Shown: piece after piece, positions 51,177 through 59,871 of the stretch
How the letters are laid out: each line of letters begins with the position of its first letter
How positions within the stretch are numbered: position 1 is the stretch's first letter
Assembly: GCF_007595705.1 (NCBI RefSeq)
Contig: NZ_NISY01000005.1
Location: forward strand, 124,001-188,000
Reading direction: 5' to 3'
DNA from: Streptomyces sp. SAJ15
GTDB taxonomy: Bacteria; Actinomycetota; Actinomycetes; Streptomycetales; Streptomycetaceae
Length of the DNA: 64,000 nt
Translations under genes and position numbers: made by a program
The notes under the pieces: generated by a model
The model's input: only the letters and a program-made list of their open reading frames with translations
Database searches by the model: none
What the model was told of the DNA's origin: nothing

Positions 51177-51827
51177 TCAGCCGACCTTGATGCCGTAGCG
51201 CCAGAGGCTGTTCACCCGGGCCCGCTCGGTGGAGTTCGGGTAGGCGTTGGTGCAGGACGGGCCGGGGCCGCCACCGGACATCAGCTCGCTGCACGGGCCG
51301 CGGTAGTTGTCCGGCAGACCGAGCACGTGACCGGTCTCGTGGGCGGTCACACGGGTGGAGTCGTACTGCTGGTTCTGGCGGTAGTCCAGGAAGATGTAGC
51401 CGCGGCCGTGGCCGTCGGTCGAGGCGTACGAGCCGCGCGAGTCGTTGCCCTCGTAGTAGCGGAAGTCCGCGTTCGAGCCTTCCTGGAGCTTCACGTTGGA
51501 GACCGAGGAGTTCCAGATCTGCGCGCTACGGGATATCTGGGCGCGGAAGCTGGGCGCGCTGGAGGCGTTGTAGACCACGGTGACGGCCGTGGCGCCCGGG
51601 TTGGCGGCGCGCTTCTTGGCGACCGACTTCATGACGGCCTGGTAGAACGCCTTGTTGTTGGCGGCGTTCTCCTTCGAGCCCTCGTACTGGGCGTACGAGG
51701 AGACCGCCGCGCTCTTGGTCGCGGTGGTGGTCTGTGCGGTGGCGCTCTGGGCGGGGACGGCGGCCAACGTGGCGGCGGCCAGGCCCAGTCCGGCAAGAGC
51801 GGACAGCGCGGTCCTGCGGTGTCTCAT
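51177..51827 (-). CDS. snpA: snapalysin, small neutral metalloprotease
   Basis: The 216-residue secreted protease has a Sec signal peptide with AlaXAla-type end (APAQSATA, about 24-32), then a propeptide and the catalytic domain. The zinc motif HETGHVLGLPD (near 163-173) is the HExxHxxGxxD of family M7. Two cysteines (GPCSEL, PSCTNA) could form the disulfide. The divergent LysR gene is the classical snpR activator. Spacing and the absence of a good -10 fit activator-dependent transcription. Confidence 0.95.
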   Translation of the reverse strand: MRHRRTALSALAGLGLAAATLAAVPAQSATAQTTTATKSAAVSSYAQYEGSKENAANNKAFYQAVMKSVAKKRAANPGATAVTVVYNASSAPSFRAQISRSAQIWNSSVSNVKLQEGSNADFRYYEGNDSRGSYASTDGHGRGYIFLDYRQNQQYDSTRVTAHETGHVLGLPDNYRGPCSELMSGGGPGPSCTNAYPNSTERARVNSLWRYGIKVG

Positions 51828-51898
51828 GGGGGGCTCCTACTCGTCTGAGACGGGTTCGGTACCCGGATCGTCGGGGACGGTGGGGCCCCTGGGGATGA

Positions 51899-51923
51899 TG
51901 TCAACCGGCGATAGCCTCATCGC
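51899..51923 (-). promoter_or_regulatory. snpA promoter region with SnpR-type dyad
   Basis: On the minus strand TTGACA (51904-51899) is a consensus -35; the base 17 positions downstream gives only ACCGTC, a poor -10. Next to the -35, GCGAT-N6-ATCGC (51908-51923) is a perfect 5-bp dyad in the usual LysR activator position. Confidence 0.5.
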
Positions 51924-52009
51924 ATCACCGTCGGACACCGGTGCGAGAAAGGTGAAACCCGTATCTGAATTCGCTGGTGTGACTCAGGCCACCGCCTTAC
52001 TCTCAGTGC

Positions 52010-53188
52010 ATGGAGCTGGAGGTGAGACACCTGCGCGCGATCTGCGCGATCGCCGACACCGGGAGCCTGCACCGGGCGGCCCGCCAGCTGGGGCTGACCC
52101 AGCCCTCGCTGACCACGCAGCTCCAACGCATCGAGAACTCCCTGGGCGGGATGCTCTTCTCGCGTGAGCGCACGGGCTGCCGACCCACCCCGCTGGGCAG
52201 CGTGGTGCTCAGCCGGGCCCGGCCGCTGATCGCCGAGATGTCCGCGCTCATCACCGAGGCCAAGGCGGCGGCCGCCCGGGCCGCCGGCCCCCGGCTGCGG
52301 ATCGGCTCCACCGCCAGCCGCGCGCTGCCCGGTTGGCTGAGCCGGCTGCGGGTGCGGCTGCCGGACACCGAGACCACCCTGCACATGGACGTCTCGGCGC
52401 AGCGGCTGCTCCGCCTGGTCGCCGCCGGACAGTTGGACGTCGCCTTCGTCCACGAGGTGGAGGGCTCCCCGCTGCGCGTGCCGGAGGGCCTGACCCTGGA
52501 GGTCCTGGTCGAGCGGGAGCCGCAGTTCGTCTCCATGGCCGTCGACCACCCCGCCGCGCGGCGGCCGGTGGTCGACCTGACCGACCTCGCGGGCGACCGC
52601 TGGATGGCCGACCCGACGGTGGACGGCGAACTGGACGGCTTACGAAGGGTGCTGAAGGACGCCGGGCTCGACCCGCATGTGCTGCACGGCGACTACCTCA
52701 CGGCGTCCACGCTGGTCGCCGTCGGCGAGGTGGTCACCCCCTGCCAGCCGACCTCGCGGTCCCGCTCCGACATGGTGATCCGGCCGCTGCGCGGCGACCC
52801 GCTGGCCGTCCGGCTGCTGCTGGCCCGGCGCGTCGGCCCGTACCCCGAGGACATGGACGCGATCTTCGCCGACCTGGACGCGGCCTACTGGGAGGCGGCC
52901 TGGCAGTCCGCCGCGTACCGCCAGTGGCTCATGAGCTCGGGCGTGGACCGCGTGCCGACGGCCGGGGCGGCCGGCCCGACGGTTCCGGGTCGGTTCGGCA
53001 CGGCGCGCGAGCGGGTCGAGGTGGCGGGCCGCGGCGCGGCGCGGCCGACCGCGCGGGACGACCACGCCCCGACGGTTCCGGGTCCGCTCGCGCCGGTGGC
53101 GGGCGACGGCCCCCCGCCGGCGGGCGTGGTGCCCGCGGCGGGCCGCCGTCTGCCGCGTCCGCGGCTAGGGCTCGACCCAGTTGTGTGA
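52010..53188 (+). CDS. snpR: LysR-family activator of snapalysin, TTA at codon 211
   Basis: The 392-residue regulator has an N-terminal winged HTH (about 1-60: RHLRAICAIADTGSLHRAARQLGLTQPSLTTQ split over two helices) and a periplasmic-binding-like effector domain. The last 80 residues are Ala/Gly/Pro-rich and lie outside the usual 300-residue length. It is divergent from snpA by 182 bp, as in known snpA-snpR pairs. Codon 211 is TTA (52640-52642), predicting bldA-dependent translation. The C-terminal 8 codons overlap the convergent cold-shock gene. Confidence 0.93.
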   Translation: MELEVRHLRAICAIADTGSLHRAARQLGLTQPSLTTQLQRIENSLGGMLFSRERTGCRPTPLGSVVLSRARPLIAEMSALITEAKAAAARAAGPRLRIGSTASRALPGWLSRLRVRLPDTETTLHMDVSAQRLLRLVAAGQLDVAFVHEVEGSPLRVPEGLTLEVLVEREPQFVSMAVDHPAARRPVVDLTDLAGDRWMADPTVDGELDGLRRVLKDAGLDPHVLHGDYLTASTLVAVGEVVTPCQPTSRSRSDMVIRPLRGDPLAVRLLLARRVGPYPEDMDAIFADLDAAYWEAAWQSAAYRQWLMSSGVDRVPTAGAAGPTVPGRFGTARERVEVAGRGAARPTARDDHAPTVPGPLAPVAGDGPPPAGVVPAAGRRLPRPRLGLDPVV

Positions 53189-53620
53189 GCGGGCGATGTC
53201 CAGCACCCGCTGACGGATCAGCAGGATCTGCGCCGCGGTCAGCTCCGGGGCGGCCTTGAGGAACGCCTCCGTCACCTCGCCGAGCAGCTCCTTCTCGGAG
53301 AGCACGTCGCACAGCGGCTCGTCCTCGGGCCCGACATGCTGTCGGCCGGCGCCTTCGACGGCCGGCGCGGCCCGGCGGGTGGCGTGCGCGACGCCGCCCG
53401 CGGCGGCCGGCCGATCCAGGATGCGCACGCTGGACGCCTTCAGACCGCGGTCGCCGGTGTCGATCTCGAACTCGACCAACACCCCGGGGCGGAGCAGCGA
53501 CTTGTCGTCCAGCAGATCGTTGACGTGCATGAAGACGTCTTCGCTGGCGGAAGTCGACGAGATGAACCCGTACCCCCGGAACTCGTCGAAGTTCAGCACC
53601 TTGCCCGTCGCCGTCGCCAC
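53165..53620 (-). CDS. cold-shock-domain protein with long C-terminal extension
   Basis: The 151-residue protein starts with a cold-shock domain (1 to about 70): ATGKVLNFDEFRGYGFI and DVFMHVNDLL carry the RNP1- and RNP2-like motifs. The rest (about 75-151) is not part of classic Csp proteins: a linker, then helical FLKAAPELTAAQILLIRQRVL. It may bind single-stranded RNA or DNA. The GTG at 53620 fits the domain start; longer frames do not. Its 3' end overlaps snpR by 24 bp. Confidence 0.83.
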   Translation of the reverse strand: MATATGKVLNFDEFRGYGFISSTSASEDVFMHVNDLLDDKSLLRPGVLVEFEIDTGDRGLKASSVRILDRPAAAGGVAHATRRAAPAVEGAGRQHVGPEDEPLCDVLSEKELLGEVTEAFLKAAPELTAAQILLIRQRVLDIARSHNWVEP

Positions 53621-53720
53621 ACCAACCCCACAATCACTCGCCGGCCACAATCCACACAACACGCCCAATGCGCCGCTCCATCCTTGCCGCTGCCGGGCGG
53701 TGGGGTCAACCTGCGCCGGC

Positions 53721-53841
53721 TCAGCCGGACAGCGGCAGCGCGACGGTGATGTCGATCTCGACGAGCTGGCCGGGGACCCCCGGCACGGCCACGCCCAGCA
53801 GAGTGCTGGCCGAGGTGCACGCCGGTGCCGCTTTTCCGTGC
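53721..53841 (-). pseudogene. C-terminal remnant of a RidA/YjgF-family gene
   Basis: One minus-strand frame reads PACTSASTLLGVAVPGVPGQ then LVEIDITVALPL and stops at 53721-53723. This is the last 35-40 residues of a RidA-like protein (the PACT, GVA and LVEI pattern). The frame stops being RidA-like where the kinase gene ends (53844), so only the tail survived a deletion or recombination. Confidence 0.65.
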
Positions 53842-53843
53842 GC

Positions 53844-56141
53844 TCAGGCCCGTAGGGCGTGCACCACGCCGTCGTCGTTCCCGATGAAGACCAGTCCGCC
53901 GGCGACCGCCGGGGAGGACTTGATGTCGGCGCCGGTGCGGAACCGCCAGCGTTCCTCGCCGCTGCCGGCGTCGACCGCGTAGAGGGTGCCGCTCTTGGCG
54001 CCCACGTAGACGACGCCGCCGGCGACGGCCGGGGAGGAGTAGACGATGTGGCCGACCTGGTAGGCCCAGCGGCGCTCGCCGCTGGCGACGTCGACCGCGT
54101 ACAGCCGGCCGTCGTCGCTGCCGACGTGGGCCGCGCCGCCGGCGATCGCCGGGGAGGAGCCGACGCCGGCGCCGGTACGGAGGCGCCAGCGCGGCTCCCC
54201 GGTGTCGGCGTCGAGCGCGTACAGGCTGCCGTCGTAGCTGCCGACGCAGACGACCCGGCCCCACATCGCCGGGGAGGACTTGACCTCCCCGCCGGTGGGG
54301 AACCGCCAGCGCCGCTCGCCGGTGCGGGCGTCGATCGCGTAGAGGCCGCGGTCCCTGCTGCCGACGTAGACGACGCCCGCCGCCACCACGGGCGAGGAGC
54401 GCACCCAGCCGTCGGTGGGGAAGCGCCAGCGCCGCTCCCCGGTGCGGGCGTCGATCGCGTGCAGATGGCGGTCGTCGCTGCCGACGTAGACGACCCCGCC
54501 CGCCACGACGGGAGAGGAGTTGACCTCGCCGTCGGTGTCGAGGCGCCACTTCTCCTTGCCGGTCGCGGCGTTCACCGCGTAGAGCGCGTAGTCGGCGCTG
54601 CCGATGTAGACGACGCCTCCGGTGACGGTGGCGGAGGAGTAGACGCCGTTGCCGGTGGTGAACTGCCAGCGGATGTCGCCGGAGGCGGCGTCCAGGGCGT
54701 AGAGGCTGCCGTCCTTGCTGCTCGCGTAGACCACGCCGCCCGCGGCCACCATGGCGGCGGTGACCGCGCCGCCCGTGGTGAACCGCCACGCCACCCGCCC
54801 GGGCGTGCGTCGCGAGTCGCCGGAGTCCCGCCCGGGGCTGTCGTCGACGCCGTCGCCCTCCCCCGCGTCCAGCAGTCGCCGGGCGCCGAGGCCGGTGGCC
54901 GCGGCGACGACCGTGCCCACGAGCGCGGCCAGCACCCGTCGCCGCGTGGCCGCGCGGCCGCCCGCCCCGGCGTCCGATCGGCCCGGTGGCGGGGCCGCCG
55001 GGCCGACGCCGTCGCGCGGCGGGGCCCCCTCCCGTACGGCGGGCGGTACCGGGTCGGACGCCGTCGGCCCGTACGGGGTCCCGGCCTCGCCGCCCGGTCC
55101 CGCCGGGCCCCCGACGAGGGGCGCGGCGCCGGGGCCGGTCTCCGCTCGGTCGGCGCGGCCGTCGGGGGGCGGGCCCGGGACGCCGGGGGCCTGGCCGGCC
55201 CGTGCGGCGGCGGCGCGGGTGTGCGCGCGGTCGACGGCGTCGGCGACCGGCGTGGGCAGCCAGTGGGCGCCGCGGAGGGCGAGCACCACGGTCTCCGCGC
55301 CGGCGCCCGGGGCGTGTGACGCGGCATCGGGGACGACGCGCTCGGCCAGCTCGCGCAGCAGCTCCGGGACGGTGGGGCGGGCGTGCGGGGCCTTGGCCAG
55401 ACAGCGGTCCACGACGGGGCGTACCTCCTCGGGCACGTCCGTGAGGTCCGGCGGCTCGTGGACCGCGCGGTAGCCGAGGGCCGGGGTGGCGCCCTGCCCG
55501 AACGGGCCGCGGCCGCAGGCGGCGAAGACGAGGACGGCCCCCAGGCAGAACACGTCGGCGGCCGTGCCCACGGGCTCGCCTCTCAGCTGCTCGGGGGCCA
55601 TGAAGCCCGGGGTGCCGACGACGAGACCGCTGCGGGTGAGGGTGCCGGCCGCCTCCGAGGCCACCGCGATGCCGAAGTCGATGACGCGCGGGCCGTCGGC
55701 GGCCAACAGCACGTTGGACGGCTTGAGGTCGCGGTGGATCAGCCCGGCCGCGTGGATGGCCTGGAGCGCCTCGGCCAGCCCGGCGCCCAGCGCCCACACC
55801 GAGCGCGCCGGCAGCGGGCCGTGCCGGGCGACCGCCTCGGCCAGCGAGAGCCCGGGGACGTAGAGCGTCGCGAGCCAGGGCGGGACGCTGCGCGGGTCGG
55901 CGCCGACCACGGCCGCGGTGAAGGCGCCGCTGACGGCCTGGGCCGCGGCCGCCTCGCGGGCGAACCGGGCGCGGAAGCCGGGGTCGTCGGTCAGCTCCGG
56001 CCGGATGACCTTGACGGCCACCGCGCGCCCGCCCGGGGAGCAGCCCAGATAGACCCGACCCATGCCGCCGGCGCCCAGCCGGGCCGTGATCCGGTAGGGC
56101 CCCACCCAGCTCGGGTCCCCGGCTGTCAGCGCTTCGAGCAT
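53844..56141 (-). CDS. Ser/Thr kinase with eight-repeat PQQ-type propeller
   Basis: The 765-residue protein has an N-terminal Hanks kinase (about 10-270): GAGGMGRVYLG, VAVKVI, IHRDLKPSNVLL and DFGIAVA. After a Pro/Gly-rich linker a transmembrane helix lies at about 375-395 (LAALVGTVVAAATGLGARRLL). From about 410 to the end there are eight about 40-residue repeats with the pattern GGVVYVGS..D..LYAIDA.TGE..W, forming a PQQ/quinoprotein-like eight-bladed propeller outside the membrane. The domain order suggests the propeller senses an extracellular ligand or wall signal. The ATG at 56141 has GGGGGGAA upstream. It is in line behind the glycosidase gene. Confidence 0.9.
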   Translation of the reverse strand: MLEALTAGDPSWVGPYRITARLGAGGMGRVYLGCSPGGRAVAVKVIRPELTDDPGFRARFAREAAAAQAVSGAFTAAVVGADPRSVPPWLATLYVPGLSLAEAVARHGPLPARSVWALGAGLAEALQAIHAAGLIHRDLKPSNVLLAADGPRVIDFGIAVASEAAGTLTRSGLVVGTPGFMAPEQLRGEPVGTAADVFCLGAVLVFAACGRGPFGQGATPALGYRAVHEPPDLTDVPEEVRPVVDRCLAKAPHARPTVPELLRELAERVVPDAASHAPGAGAETVVLALRGAHWLPTPVADAVDRAHTRAAAARAGQAPGVPGPPPDGRADRAETGPGAAPLVGGPAGPGGEAGTPYGPTASDPVPPAVREGAPPRDGVGPAAPPPGRSDAGAGGRAATRRRVLAALVGTVVAAATGLGARRLLDAGEGDGVDDSPGRDSGDSRRTPGRVAWRFTTGGAVTAAMVAAGGVVYASSKDGSLYALDAASGDIRWQFTTGNGVYSSATVTGGVVYIGSADYALYAVNAATGKEKWRLDTDGEVNSSPVVAGGVVYVGSDDRHLHAIDARTGERRWRFPTDGWVRSSPVVAAGVVYVGSRDRGLYAIDARTGERRWRFPTGGEVKSSPAMWGRVVCVGSYDGSLYALDADTGEPRWRLRTGAGVGSSPAIAGGAAHVGSDDGRLYAVDVASGERRWAYQVGHIVYSSPAVAGGVVYVGAKSGTLYAVDAGSGEERWRFRTGADIKSSPAVAGGLVFIGNDDGVVHALRA

Positions 56142-56259
56142 CGGCGTTCCCCCCACGCGGTGCCCCCTCAGGGAGCCGGCCGCCCTCCCACCGTCGTCAT
56201 GAATGGTGTCCGGAAACCCTCCCTCCGACACCCGTGGTGGGCGACCGGCTCCCGTCGCG

Positions 56260-58254
56260 TCAGCGGTCGACGGCGTCGGGGCAGAGCCGGCGGGGCTCCG
56301 TGTCGCCGCGGAGCCTGGCGTCCACGCAGCCGCCGGGCAGGCCCTTGTGGGCCGAGGTGCCGAAGTTGGCGGTGACGGTGAGGGTGCCGTCGCCGAACTC
56401 GGTGCGCTGCACCAGCCGGTCGGCGGTCAGGGTGCGGAAGTCGGTCATCGGCTCGGTCCCGGCGGCGCGGTGCAGCGGCGCGAAGTACTTCTGCAGCGCG
56501 GCGAGCTCGGCGCCCCGCTTCTCGATCGACGGTCCGTCGAGGACGACGTTGAGGGGGGTGTTGTAGAGCATCGCCAGCAGCGCACGGGTCGTCTTCTGCT
56601 TCGGCAGCTTGTCGTACGACAGCTCCCAGCGCTCGGTGTTGACCAGGGAGTCGTGCAGCGCGGTCTCGTACAGCGGGACGCGGTAGGCGGGGTCGTACAT
56701 CGCCTTGGCCACCGCCGCGGGGAGCTCGGCGGGCTTGAAGAAGACGGCGGGGGCGTTCGCGGGCGCGTAGCCGCCCCACTTCTCCTTGTCCTTCTGGACC
56801 TGCCAGAGCCCGTCGGCGACCGGGGTGCCGGAGCCGTGGTCGAAGGCGAGCACCTGGTTGGCCCAGCCGCCGGCGGACTCCGAGCCGAGCACCAGGCGGT
56901 CGCCGGCGGACAGCCGCTCCATCCGGGCCAGGCGGTTGGCGCGGTCGCGCGCCCGGTTCATGGGGTGGGCGGGGTCGTGGTCGCGGAACAGCTCGCCGGC
57001 GGCGTCGACGTCCAGGAAGTAGCTGTCGGCGCCGTTGGCGGTCATGGCCCGGGTGCGGTTCGCGAGGTGGTGGCGGGTGGGTTCGGCTCGCTCGAACGCC
57101 TCGGTGCTGAGGTAGCAGCCGCGGTCGTGGAAGCCGGGGACGGGCTTGCCGTCGGCGCCCTGGACGCAGAAGTCGGGGTAGACCGGGTCGGGCCAGACGG
57201 AGGTGGGGGCGTCCGCGGTCTTCGGGTCCTGGCCGTTGGCGAAGGAGTCGTAGGGGCCGACGAGGTAGCCCGCCTTCTTGGCGGCGGTGACGGCCGCCGC
57301 GTCCATGGGCCGGTCGTCGGCGTCATAGCCGAGCCACATGCGGGAGACGCCCAGCGCGCGCAGCCGTCGCACCCCCTCGGCGGTGCGTGCCTCGCCCCAC
57401 AGGTAGGCGTGGAAGGCGCCCAGGAGCTTCCCGGTGGCGGGGGTCTGCCGGATCTTGTCGCGGAGGCTGCCGAGCTGTCCGTGCTCCTTGAGCCAGCCGC
57501 GGTAGTCGGCGGCGGGGGCGACGGGGGAGCCGTCGGTGAGCGCGAAGGCGACGGTGTACGCCCTGGTGCCCTCGGCGCGGGAGAAGTGGTGGGTGGCGGT
57601 GGTGCGCAGCCGGCCGCGCTCGGAGGTGAACCGCAGCGAGGTGCCGATGTCGGTGGGGACGAGGTAGCCGACGCCCAGGCCCTTGCCGAGGGTGTGCCCC
57701 CACAACGGTAGGGACAGCGCCGACTCCATGGCCAGGTCGGCGTCGGTGAGCTGGGCCTCGGACGAGTTCCAGAAGCGGTCGGCGAGGGGGATGGAGAGCC
57801 CCTCGCCGCGCGGCAGTTGGACCGCGGAGGCGGTGCGATCGGTGCCGGTGACCGGCCAGGCCAGCCGGGAGTCGGTGCCGCCGGTGGCCGTGTGGGTGAC
57901 GAGGAGGCGGCCCCGCTCGGTACGGGCGGTGACGGTCAGCCCGCGGTCGGGGTAGCTCCAGCGGGCGCCGCCCTTCACCGGGGTGGCCCGACCGGGCCGG
58001 CCGAGGTCGGTGGCGGCGGGGGCGGACAGCTCCACGGCCCGGCCGCGGGTGTGGGCGGTGACGCGCAGCGAGACGGTGTCGACGGTGACGGTGCCGCCCC
58101 GCACGGGGAGGTCCAGGACGTGCCCGTGGAGGTGGGCCGTCGGCGCCGCCACCGGCCCGGCGTGGGCGGTGGAGACGACGGGGACGCAGGTCATGGACGC
58201 CGCCAGGGCCACGGCCGCGGCGCGGGCGGTGCGGGATGAGGTGATGGTGCGCAT
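56260..58254 (-). CDS. secreted glycoside hydrolase (TIM-barrel type)
   Basis: The 664-residue protein starts with a Sec signal peptide (about 1-32, ending THA-type). A beta-rich N-terminal domain (about 40-260) precedes a TIM-barrel-like region: LLGAFHAYLWGEARTAEG, MWLGYDADDRPM, ADSYFLDVDAAGELF (candidate catalytic Asp) and LGSESAGGWAN (candidate second acid). It ends with a beta-sandwich region. The layout resembles alpha-galactosidase/GH31- or GH101-like enzymes, but I cannot assign a family. Four cysteines near PDFCVQGADGK/RGCYLS and at the C-terminus could form disulfides. It is 138 bp behind the HK stop. Confidence 0.75.
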   Translation of the reverse strand: MRTITSSRTARAAAVALAASMTCVPVVSTAHAGPVAAPTAHLHGHVLDLPVRGGTVTVDTVSLRVTAHTRGRAVELSAPAATDLGRPGRATPVKGGARWSYPDRGLTVTARTERGRLLVTHTATGGTDSRLAWPVTGTDRTASAVQLPRGEGLSIPLADRFWNSSEAQLTDADLAMESALSLPLWGHTLGKGLGVGYLVPTDIGTSLRFTSERGRLRTTATHHFSRAEGTRAYTVAFALTDGSPVAPAADYRGWLKEHGQLGSLRDKIRQTPATGKLLGAFHAYLWGEARTAEGVRRLRALGVSRMWLGYDADDRPMDAAAVTAAKKAGYLVGPYDSFANGQDPKTADAPTSVWPDPVYPDFCVQGADGKPVPGFHDRGCYLSTEAFERAEPTRHHLANRTRAMTANGADSYFLDVDAAGELFRDHDPAHPMNRARDRANRLARMERLSAGDRLVLGSESAGGWANQVLAFDHGSGTPVADGLWQVQKDKEKWGGYAPANAPAVFFKPAELPAAVAKAMYDPAYRVPLYETALHDSLVNTERWELSYDKLPKQKTTRALLAMLYNTPLNVVLDGPSIEKRGAELAALQKYFAPLHRAAGTEPMTDFRTLTADRLVQRTEFGDGTLTVTANFGTSAHKGLPGGCVDARLRGDTEPRRLCPDAVDR

Positions 58255-58277
58255 GGGGACTTGATAACGAGCGGTTG

Positions 58278-58294
58278 TAAGAGGCTTTCTAAGA
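58278..58294. promoter_or_regulatory. direct repeat TAAGA before the glycosidase gene
   Basis: TAAGA occurs at 58278-58282 and 58290-58294, twelve bases apart on the plus strand. A similar (C)TAAGA repeat, eleven bases apart, lies before the response regulator gene at 60626-60642. The shared motif suggests that the regulator controls both; the two are in opposite orientation. Confidence 0.35.
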
Positions 58295-58440
58295 AGCGGC
58301 CTCGGGGGCTGCCTCGGGAGCGGCCGCGGAGGCTGCCTCGGGAGCTGGCTCGGGGACCGTCCAGGAAGCGGCCTCGGGGACCCTCCGGGACTTTAGGAAG
58401 CGGCCTCGGGGGCTTCCCGGGGTGCGGCCTCGCCGGGCAG
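58285..58440. repeat. short GAAGCGGCCTCGGGG repeats around the HK stop
   Basis: GAAGCGGCCTCGGGG occurs at about 58293, 58355 and 58397, with variants between. The kinase C-terminus (PEAAS) is encoded by the last one and stops at 58393-58395. In another minus-strand frame the same array would extend as PEAAS-type residues to about 58289, suggesting that the kinase tail has been shifted and shortened within the array. Confidence 0.55.
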
Positions 58441-59871
58441 CCGCAGCCGGAAGCGGGCCCCGCCGTCCTCGGGCCGTTCCGCGGTGAGTTCGGCGCCGTG
58501 CGCGCGGGCGATCTGCCGGGCCATCGCCAGCCCGAGCCCGGAGCCGGGCAGGGCGCGGGCCTCGCGGGAGCGGTAGAAGCGGTCGAAGACGTACGGCAGG
58601 TCCGCGGCGGCGATGCCGGGGCCGTGGTCGCGGACGGTGAGCTCGACGGTCCGGCCGGAGAGGGTCAGCGCCACCTCGACCGGGGTGCCGGGCGGGCTGA
58701 ACTTGGCGGCGTTGTCGAGCAGGTTGGACAGCAGCCGGGCCAGCCGGGCCGGAACGCCGCGCACCACGCACGGGGCGAGCTCGGCGCCGAAGGAGGTGTC
58801 CGGCCAGTGGCCGCGGGCGTCCTCGACGCAGCGGGCCGCCAGTCGGTCCAGCCGCAGCGGCTCCACCAGCGGCTGCGGCTCCTCGTCCCTGGCCAGCTCG
58901 ATCAGGTCGTTGACCAGCCCGGTGACCTCGCGTAGCTGCCGGCCGAGGGCACCCGCGGCCCGGTCACGCTGGGCGGGGGTGAGTCGCTCGGCGCGGGCCA
59001 GCAGCTCGGCGTTGGTGCGCAGCGCGGTGAGCGGGGTGCGCAGCTCGTGGGAGGCGTCGGCGACCAGCCGGCGTTGGGCGGCGACGGACTGTTCGAGCTC
59101 GCCGAGCATGGTGTTGAAGCTGTCGGCGAGCCGGGTGACCTCGTCCCGGCGGTGGGCCTCGGCCGCGGGCAGCTCGATGCGGTGGGCGGGGTCGCGGGTG
59201 GCGGCGATCCGCTCGGCGGTGGCGGTGAGCCGGGTGACCGGGGCCAGCGCCGCGCGGGAGGCGAGATAGCCGAGGACGGCCGCCAGCAACACCCCGGCGG
59301 CGCCGACGGCGGCGAGCAGCCCGCCGGCCCGCCGTACGCCCTGGTCGACGGTGTCGGCGCGGATGGCCAGCTGGAGCGCGCGGTTGCCGGGCTGCGGGGT
59401 GGTGAGCATCCGCATCCGGTGGCCGCGCAGGGTGATGTCGCTGTAGTACGCGGCGCGGCCGCCGGCCGCGACCTGGCGGGTGGCCTCGCCGACCGGCAGC
59501 ACCAGGTCCTCGTCGCGCGGGCCGCCGGGGGTGCCGGTGCGGTCGGTGACGATCTGCGCGCAGGCGGGCGCGGCCAGCCAGACGCACTCCCCGTACAGCG
59601 GTCCCGGCCCCTGGCCGCGCTTCTCCTGGTGGACGAGGGTGGCCTGCTGGGTGAGCTGGAGGTCGAGCTGGCGCACCAGCTCGTGGCGGATGACGACATA
59701 GGCGGCCGCGCAGCCGCCGAGCGCCACCAGCGCCACCGCCGCCGAGGTGATCAGCGCCAGTCGGGTGCGCAGCGGTCTGCGGCCGAGCCGGGGCGGACGC
59801 CACGTCAGCCGCAGCCGGGGCGGACGCCACGCACGGCGGGGGCGCGGGCGGCGGGGGCGCGCGGCGCTCAC
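58393..59871 (-). CDS. sensor histidine kinase (HAMP, HisKA, HATPase)
   Basis: The 492-residue membrane kinase has a basic N-terminus, a first transmembrane helix at about 40-60, an extracytoplasmic sensor domain with cysteines (GECVWLAAPACAQI), a second helix at about 185-205, HAMP (RLTATAERIAATRDPAHRI), H-box DASHELRTPL (His near 275), N-box LLSNLLDNAAKF, G1 DHGPGI and G2 GSGLGLAMARQ. It phosphorylates the cognate OmpR-type regulator. Its GTG start overlaps the regulator's stop by two bases (TGA in GTGA). The C-terminus ends in repeat DNA. Confidence 0.92.
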   Translation of the reverse strand: MSAARPRRPRPRRAWRPPRLRLTWRPPRLGRRPLRTRLALITSAAVALVALGGCAAAYVVIRHELVRQLDLQLTQQATLVHQEKRGQGPGPLYGECVWLAAPACAQIVTDRTGTPGGPRDEDLVLPVGEATRQVAAGGRAAYYSDITLRGHRMRMLTTPQPGNRALQLAIRADTVDQGVRRAGGLLAAVGAAGVLLAAVLGYLASRAALAPVTRLTATAERIAATRDPAHRIELPAAEAHRRDEVTRLADSFNTMLGELEQSVAAQRRLVADASHELRTPLTALRTNAELLARAERLTPAQRDRAAGALGRQLREVTGLVNDLIELARDEEPQPLVEPLRLDRLAARCVEDARGHWPDTSFGAELAPCVVRGVPARLARLLSNLLDNAAKFSPPGTPVEVALTLSGRTVELTVRDHGPGIAAADLPYVFDRFYRSREARALPGSGLGLAMARQIARAHGAELTAERPEDGGARFRLRLPGEAAPREAPEAAS

